Assembly (NCBI GenBank): GCA_029267455.1
Contig: JAJUIX010000039.1
Location: 1-8,705, forward strand
DNA: 8,705 nt
Reading direction: 5' to 3'
Origin: Enteractinococcus sp.
GTDB lineage: Bacteria; Actinomycetota; Actinomycetes; Actinomycetales; Micrococcaceae
Shown here: positions 4,649 through 8,705 of the stretch, in pieces
How the letters are laid out: each line of letters starts with the position of its first letter
Position numbering within the stretch: position 1 is the first letter of the stretch
Notes under the pieces: generated by a model
Seen by the model: the letters and a program-made list of their open reading frames with translations, nothing else
Told to the model about the DNA's origin: nothing
Databases searched by the model: none
Made by a program: the position numbers and the translations under genes

Positions 4649-6058
4649 ATGGTAACTGCCAACGTGATTGGTTCTGGTCCCAACGGCCTAGCGGCCGCGC
4701 TGACCCTGGCACAGGCGGGTGTCGATGTCACCGTATATGAGCGGAGCGACACCCCCGGCGGTGGGGCACGCTCGGTAGAAGCCACGTTGCCGGGCATCAT
4801 CCACGACCAATGTGCCGGCTTTCACGCGCTGGCGGTGGGCAACGCGTTTTTCTCCTCGGCAGGCTTGGAACATTATGGGCTTCAGTGGTTGACGCCGGAA
4901 ATTTCGTATGCTCACCCGCTGGATTATGGTCGCGGCGCAGCGGCATATCGTTCGGTGGAAGACACCGTTCGCGAAATAGACGATCCCGCCTGGGAGTCCC
5001 TCTTTGGTCCGTTGAGCCGGAAGTTTGCCAATATTAGCGCCGATGTCGTGACACCGATGCTGCAGTTTCCGAAGGCACCGGTGGATTTCACCCGGTTTGG
5101 GCTGCGGGCCGGGCTACCTGCCAATGTGCTCGCCGCCTTGCTGCGGACGGAAGAGTCGAAGGCCCTCTATGCGGGCGTGGCGGCACATGGTTTTCGTCCC
5201 CTGAGTTCGCTGGGGTCCTCCGCCATCGGGGTCATGCTGTTGGCCGCCGGACATGCGGTTGGGTGGCCCGTGGCCAAAGGCGGTACCGCGGCCATCGTGG
5301 ATGCCATGCTGCAGGCACTCCAGGCCCATGGTGGGCGCGTCGTGACGGGGGCTCATGTAGACTCGGTGGGCGAGTTGTCCCCAGCCGATATCGTCATGCT
5401 CAATACCGCTCCGGAGGCGGCCGTCAAGCTGATGGGTTCGCGTTTGCCCGCTCCGATAGCCATGTGGTTGCGCAAGTTCCGCCACGGCCCGGCCGCATCC
5501 ACGGTGAGTCTGGCCGTAGAAGGTGGGATTCCGTGGACCTATGAGCCGACGCGGCGTGCTGGCACCGTGCACGTGGGCGGCTCGCTTCCCGAAATTGCCT
5601 TCGTGGAGCGCCAGATCAACAAGGGCATTATGCCGCGTAATCCGTATGTGCTGGTCGGACAGCAGTCGGTGGCCGATCCGGCTCGGGCCAAGGATAATAT
5701 TCATCCGATCGATGCGTATGCGCACGTCCCGTTGGGGTATCCCCATGACGCGGCCGACTTCATCATCCGCCAGATTGAACGCTTCGCCCCGGGAGTGCGC
5801 GATCGGATCGTGGCACAGTCTTCACGCACCACCGCCGATATTGAAGCGGAGAACCCAAATTTTGTCGGCGGCGACATTGTGTCCGGTTCAAATACGATGC
5901 ATCAGCTGCTGTTTCGTCCCCGGCCGGCCATCAACCCGTATCGGCTCGGTGATACGGGCGCGTATTTGTGCTCGGCTTCGACTCCCCCGGGAGCCGGGGC
6001 GCACGGGATGGCCGGTTATAACGCGGCGAAATCTGCCCTAGCAGAGCTTCAGCGTTAG
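4649..6058 (+). CDS. FAD-dependent oxidoreductase, phytoene-dehydrogenase-like (substrate unknown)
   Basis: A flavoprotein of the amine oxidase/phytoene desaturase superfamily, resembling the PYROXD2-like branch. The N terminus is a dinucleotide-binding fold: VIGSGPNG (6-13), the acidic residue ending beta-2 (E31 in VYERSD) and a GGGARS segment (37-42). The C terminus carries the second FAD contact, GAYLCSASTPPGAGAHGMAG (about 435-454), typical of this branch. There is no membrane segment or signal peptide. The length of 469 residues is slightly short for phytoene desaturases (about 490-530), and no crtE, crtB or other carotenoid gene is near, so carotenoid synthesis is not implied. The ATG has GGTGGAG (4637-4643) five bases upstream. 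It is third in an operon with trkH and trkA. Its stop codon overlaps that of the convergent proC. The reaction is not known. Confidence 0.88.
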   Translation: MVTANVIGSGPNGLAAALTLAQAGVDVTVYERSDTPGGGARSVEATLPGIIHDQCAGFHALAVGNAFFSSAGLEHYGLQWLTPEISYAHPLDYGRGAAAYRSVEDTVREIDDPAWESLFGPLSRKFANISADVVTPMLQFPKAPVDFTRFGLRAGLPANVLAALLRTEESKALYAGVAAHGFRPLSSLGSSAIGVMLLAAGHAVGWPVAKGGTAAIVDAMLQALQAHGGRVVTGAHVDSVGELSPADIVMLNTAPEAAVKLMGSRLPAPIAMWLRKFRHGPAASTVSLAVEGGIPWTYEPTRRAGTVHVGGSLPEIAFVERQINKGIMPRNPYVLVGQQSVADPARAKDNIHPIDAYAHVPLGYPHDAADFIIRQIERFAPGVRDRIVAQSSRTTADIEAENPNFVGGDIVSGSNTMHQLLFRPRPAINPYRLGDTGAYLCSASTPPGAGAHGMAGYNAAKSALAELQR

Positions 6059-6870
6059 GCGCCCAGCTCTTCGGATCGGGCAATATTTGCTTTCAGTGCG
6101 TCCACGATCAACTGATTGAACCCGTTGGCATCCATCGAATCCAGCGCGGCCTCGGTCACGCCGCCTTCGGTGGCGATCGAGTGTTCTAAAGCGGTTGGAT
6201 CGGCGTCGTCGCTATCTAGCATCGTGCCGGCGCCCACCACGGTCAGCCGCGCGAGTTCTTGAGCCACGGATGCTTCCAGCCCTAACTGGGTTCCGGCTGC
6301 CGCGAGCGCGTTGACGAACCGAAATACATACCCCGGTCCGGAGCCGGCCACGGCCGCCATCGTGTTGAGCTGGTCTTCGGGCAGCTGGAAAACGGTGCCG
6401 GAGCCGTTAAACAGTTTTTCAACTTCGACAAGCTGGTCTTCGGTCACGGTCTCACCCGGGGCCATGCCGACGGCGCCTTTCCCAACGGTAAGCGCCACGT
6501 TGGGCATCGTGCGCACGAGCGGTTGATTTTGTGGGAGTGCTTCGGCCAGGGTGGTCAACGGAATCCCAGCGGCCACGGAGACCACGGTCGTATCGGGTTT
6601 AAGTGCATCGGCTATATCTTGAGCAGTGTCGACGATGTGCACCGGTTTGACGCCCAGCACCACGATATCGGCGTCGGCGACGGCGGTTTTATTGGCGGCG
6701 GGATCGGTTTGGGTCGCGACGACGTTGAGGTCAAACTCTTGGCCGCGTACCGTAGCAGACTCTGCCGAGTGGACGGTGGCGCTGATCTGATCTCGCGGGA
6801 ATCCCTTGGCCAAGAGGCCGGCAAGGATTGCTGAGTTCAGATGTCCCAGACCGATAAAGCTAATGCGCAC
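6055..6870 (-). CDS. proC: Pyrroline-5-carboxylate reductase
   Basis: Catalyses the NAD(P)H-dependent reduction of pyrroline-5-carboxylate to proline, the last step of proline synthesis, in the cytoplasm. The 271 residues show the N-terminal cofactor site FIGLGHLNSAILAGLL (5-20), VVLGVKPVHI (70-79), the RTMPN motif (120-124), GSGPGYVFRF (176-185) and the C-terminal P5CR signature region IATEGGVTEAALDSMD (222-237), which fits the family pattern although the usual SPGGTT core reads TEGGVT. The length is normal. The GTG start follows the TAA of the TIM-barrel gene with no gap and has AAGGAG (complement of 6879-6884) eight bases upstream. The TAA stop (6055-6057) lies within the end of the convergent oxidoreductase gene. 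Co-transcription with the TIM-barrel and ppx genes is very likely, an arrangement recalled from mycobacteria (Rv0496-Rv0500). Confidence 0.95.
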   Translation of the reverse strand: MRISFIGLGHLNSAILAGLLAKGFPRDQISATVHSAESATVRGQEFDLNVVATQTDPAANKTAVADADIVVLGVKPVHIVDTAQDIADALKPDTTVVSVAAGIPLTTLAEALPQNQPLVRTMPNVALTVGKGAVGMAPGETVTEDQLVEVEKLFNGSGTVFQLPEDQLNTMAAVAGSGPGYVFRFVNALAAAGTQLGLEASVAQELARLTVVGAGTMLDSDDADPTALEHSIATEGGVTEAALDSMDANGFNQLIVDALKANIARSEELGA

Positions 6871-7680
6871 TTACGCTTCTCCTTGGGTGGTGATGTTTCG
6901 GGCTACGTGTTTTCGGGTGAATGCCAGCGCTTCGGCCAGCATTTCCTCGCGATGACCGGGGTATTTTTGGCCGCGCGTGGAGACCTCAATGCAGATCACG
7001 CCGTCGTAGTCACTTTCGGCGATGTATCGGAGCGATTCAACAACCCGCTGGTGACCGTAGCCGGGAAGCAGGTGTTCATCGGCGGCGGTGCCGGACCCGT
7101 CGGTCAGGTGCACGTGGGCGAGCCGTGAGCCCAGCAGTTTGATGGCGGCCAACGAGTCCATTTTGGCGGTGGCGGCGTGGGAGAAGTCCCACGTGACGTA
7201 GTCGTAATCCTGCGGGATCGGATTATAGTCGGGTAAATACATTTTGATTTCTTGACCGCTCACCCGCCACGGGTACATGTTTTCCACAGCAATCGTCACC
7301 CCGGTGGCGCGCATGATGTCACGGATGCCGTCCGCAAAATCGAGCGCATAGGAGCCCTGCCAGCGAAACGGCGGGTGCACTACCACAATCTCGGCGCCTA
7401 ATTCGCGGGCCAGGTCAGCCGCGCGGGCGACCTTAGTCCAGGCCGAACCCCAGACTTGCTGCGTGAAAAGTAGCGTGGGGGCGTGAATGGAATGCACCGG
7501 CATCGAGTGGCGCTGGGAGAGCTCATCGAGTTTGGTCGGATCGTGCGTCCAGCGGTTTTGGGTGACCATAATTTCGACGCCGTCATAGCCGAGATCTTCG
7601 GCCATGGCGAATACGTGTTGTGGCGGCAACGAAAAGATCGACGATGACGACAGGGTCACCGGGATTTCTGGTCTAGCCAC
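6871..7680 (-). CDS. TIM-barrel protein of the AP endonuclease 2 / sugar phosphate isomerase family
   Basis: A 269-residue single-domain (beta/alpha)8 barrel of the AP_endonuc_2 type. Automatic annotation would call it a sugar phosphate isomerase/epimerase, but the true substrate is unknown. Candidate metal ligands are H66 (SIHAP), H102 (VVHPP), E133 (AVENMYP), D165 and H168 (WDFSHA), H191 (VHLTDG), D201 and H203 (DEHLLPGYG), and E232 (CIEVS). These match, in order and local context, the nine zinc ligands of endonuclease IV, including the DxH loop. The protein has no signal peptide. The GTG start overlaps the ppx stop by eight bases and has AGGAG (complement of 7687-7691) six bases upstream. 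proC follows without a gap. The position equals that of Rv0498 in mycobacteria, as recalled. Fold confidence is high; function is open. Confidence 0.88.
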   Translation of the reverse strand: MARPEIPVTLSSSSIFSLPPQHVFAMAEDLGYDGVEIMVTQNRWTHDPTKLDELSQRHSMPVHSIHAPTLLFTQQVWGSAWTKVARAADLARELGAEIVVVHPPFRWQGSYALDFADGIRDIMRATGVTIAVENMYPWRVSGQEIKMYLPDYNPIPQDYDYVTWDFSHAATAKMDSLAAIKLLGSRLAHVHLTDGSGTAADEHLLPGYGHQRVVESLRYIAESDYDGVICIEVSTRGQKYPGHREEMLAEALAFTRKHVARNITTQGEA

Positions 7681-8705
7681 CTGCCACTCCTAGCGAGAAT
7701 CCGGGCCGTTGATCATCCGAGGTCAAGTCTACGCCTTCAACCCAGTCATCGTTGGTTTCGGTCACCCTGCCCTGCAACCGCAGTGCATCAAGGCGTCCCA
7801 GGATCAGGCCTTCACGCAGCGCCCACGGACAGATGCGCAGCTTTTTGACTTTGAATGCCTGCATGGCTGCCTGGGCGACCATCCCACCGGCCAGTACCTG
7901 GCGGGCCCGCATATCGGAGACGCCGGGAAGTTGAGCGCGTTGTTCTTCGGTCATTAACCCCATGGTTTGGTTCCACATGGTCAGGTCCTTCAACCGCAGC
8001 TTGCGGGGCACAAACAGCCCCTCGGTTGACGGTGCCGCTCCGGCCAGGCGGGCTAGGGAGCGGAACGTTTTCGATGTGCCGGTCACGACGGTGTTTTCCG
8101 GTAGCTTTTTGGGAAATAACGGACGGTATTCTTTCAGCACTGTATTGATGTAGTCGCGCAGTGCTTCGATTTGCTCGGGATCGGGAGGGTCGAGTTCGGA
8201 CAAAAATTCTCTGGTGAGCCGTTGCGCACCCAGGGGCACCGACACCGCAATGCTTGGGAGCTCATCGGTGCCAAACGACATTTCAAACGAGCCACCGCCG
8301 ATGTCAAAGTTCAGTAGGTTTTCGACGTGCCAGCCGTGCCACCTGCGCACCGCGAAATAGGTCATCGCGGCTTCCTGGTCCCCGGACAACACCGTCAGGT
8401 GGACCCCAGTTTCTTCGGTGATCCGTTCTAGCACTTCAGGCCCATTGGCCGCATCCCGAATGGCCGAGGTGCAGAAACTGATCATGTCCGCGGCCCCGTT
8501 GGCTTTGGCGAAGGCGACGGCACCGTTGATGAATTCGACCAGATTACGCTGGCCTTCTTCGTTGATAGCGCCGTCGTCGTCGAGGTGCCGGATGAGCGAC
8601 ATCGGACGTTTATGGTCGGCGTACGCTGTCGGGCGCGCTCCGGGAAACGCGTCCACCAGCAGCAGGTGGACGGTGTTCGAACCGATGTCCAGGACTCCCA
8701 GCCGC
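7673..8705 (-). CDS. Ppx/GppA-type phosphatase (5' end just outside window)
   Basis: An exopolyphosphatase/guanosine pentaphosphate phosphatase of the actin-like ASKHA fold, acting in the cytoplasm on polyphosphate or pppGpp. The open frame runs to the window edge; 343 residues are visible. Since they open with RLGVLDIGSNTVHLL, only a few N-terminal residues and the start codon are missing. Phosphate-binding loop 1 is DIGSNT (visible residues 6-11), followed by FCTSAIRDAAN (77-87), SGDQEAAMTYFA with a likely catalytic glutamate (E111), loop 2 FDIGGGSFEM (133-142), and VTGTSKTFRSLARL further on. The protein lacks the C-terminal HD domain of the long E. coli Ppx and so fits the short Ppx1 type. 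Its TAG overlaps the next gene by eight bases. Polyphosphate versus (p)ppGpp preference cannot be told from sequence. Confidence 0.93.
   Translation of the reverse strand, partial: RLGVLDIGSNTVHLLLVDAFPGARPTAYADHKRPMSLIRHLDDDGAINEEGQRNLVEFINGAVAFAKANGAADMISFCTSAIRDAANGPEVLERITEETGVHLTVLSGDQEAAMTYFAVRRWHGWHVENLLNFDIGGGSFEMSFGTDELPSIAVSVPLGAQRLTREFLSELDPPDPEQIEALRDYINTVLKEYRPLFPKKLPENTVVTGTSKTFRSLARLAGAAPSTEGLFVPRKLRLKDLTMWNQTMGLMTEEQRAQLPGVSDMRARQVLAGGMVAQAAMQAFKVKKLRICPWALREGLILGRLDALRLQGRVTETNDDWVEGVDLTSDDQRPGFSLGVAGG

Noticed and set aside
5114..5746. 210-codon minus-strand open frame inside the oxidoreductase gene
   Set aside because: Antisense shadow with His/Arg/Gly-rich sequence and no domain pattern; the plus-strand flavoprotein frame is clearly real.
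4649..6058. Carotenoid biosynthesis gene (crtI)
   Set aside because: The fold is shared, but no crt partner genes occur and the sequence fits the broader PYROXD2-like group better.

Overview
The window reads as a stretch of chromosome from a high-GC Gram-positive bacterium (Actinomycetota), with GC content in the mid to high 50s by eye. The evidence is an actinobacterial-type gene neighbourhood (Ppx1-type phosphatase, AP-endonuclease-2-like TIM barrel, proC, excisionase-type HTH, small glutaredoxin, rex), heavy use of GTG/TTG start codons, and protein sequences that resemble actinobacterial families. A member of the Micrococcales would fit, but the genus cannot be fixed from the sequence. No rRNA, tRNA, CRISPR array, insertion sequence, phage gene or attachment site was seen.

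Layout. Minus strand, left part (1-1084): the 3'-truncated redox repressor gene rex, translationally coupled (ATGA overlap) to a small glutaredoxin-like gene. Upstream of these is a 68-residue excisionase-type DNA-binding protein. A strong 13-bp stem-loop (830-860) separates the HTH gene from the glutaredoxin-rex pair. Minus strand, 1209-2450: acuC, a class I histone-deacetylase-fold enzyme with all catalytic and zinc residues present. A 122-bp divergent promoter region (2451-2572) separates acuC from the plus-strand operon trkH (ktrB-like)-trkA (ktrA-like)-FAD oxidoreductase (2573-6058). The right part (6055-8705, minus strand) is a tight operon: ppx/gppA-type phosphatase (missing only a few N-terminal residues), TIM-barrel protein, proC. 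Its 3' end overlaps the 3' end of the oxidoreductase gene by four bases, tail to tail.

How the genes work together. TrkH and TrkA form a complete potassium-uptake unit: a four-repeat ion-conducting subunit and a regulatory RCK subunit. The third gene of that operon is a phytoene-dehydrogenase-like flavoprotein of unknown substrate. Rex (NADH/NAD+ sensing) with the glutaredoxin is a redox module; in many actinobacteria hemA follows rex, which would lie just beyond base 1. The Ppx-TIM barrel-ProC operon joins polyphosphate/(p)ppGpp-type phosphatase activity, an unassigned metal-dependent TIM barrel, and the last step of proline synthesis.

No clearly new multi-gene system is visible; the region is mostly core metabolism and regulation. 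The points most worth a second look are the nine endonuclease-IV-type metal ligands in the TIM barrel, the flavoenzyme tied to a potassium transporter, the plus-strand cassette set within an otherwise minus-strand actinobacterial block, the stem-loop between the HTH gene and glutaredoxin-rex, and the divergent DNA-contact segment of Rex.
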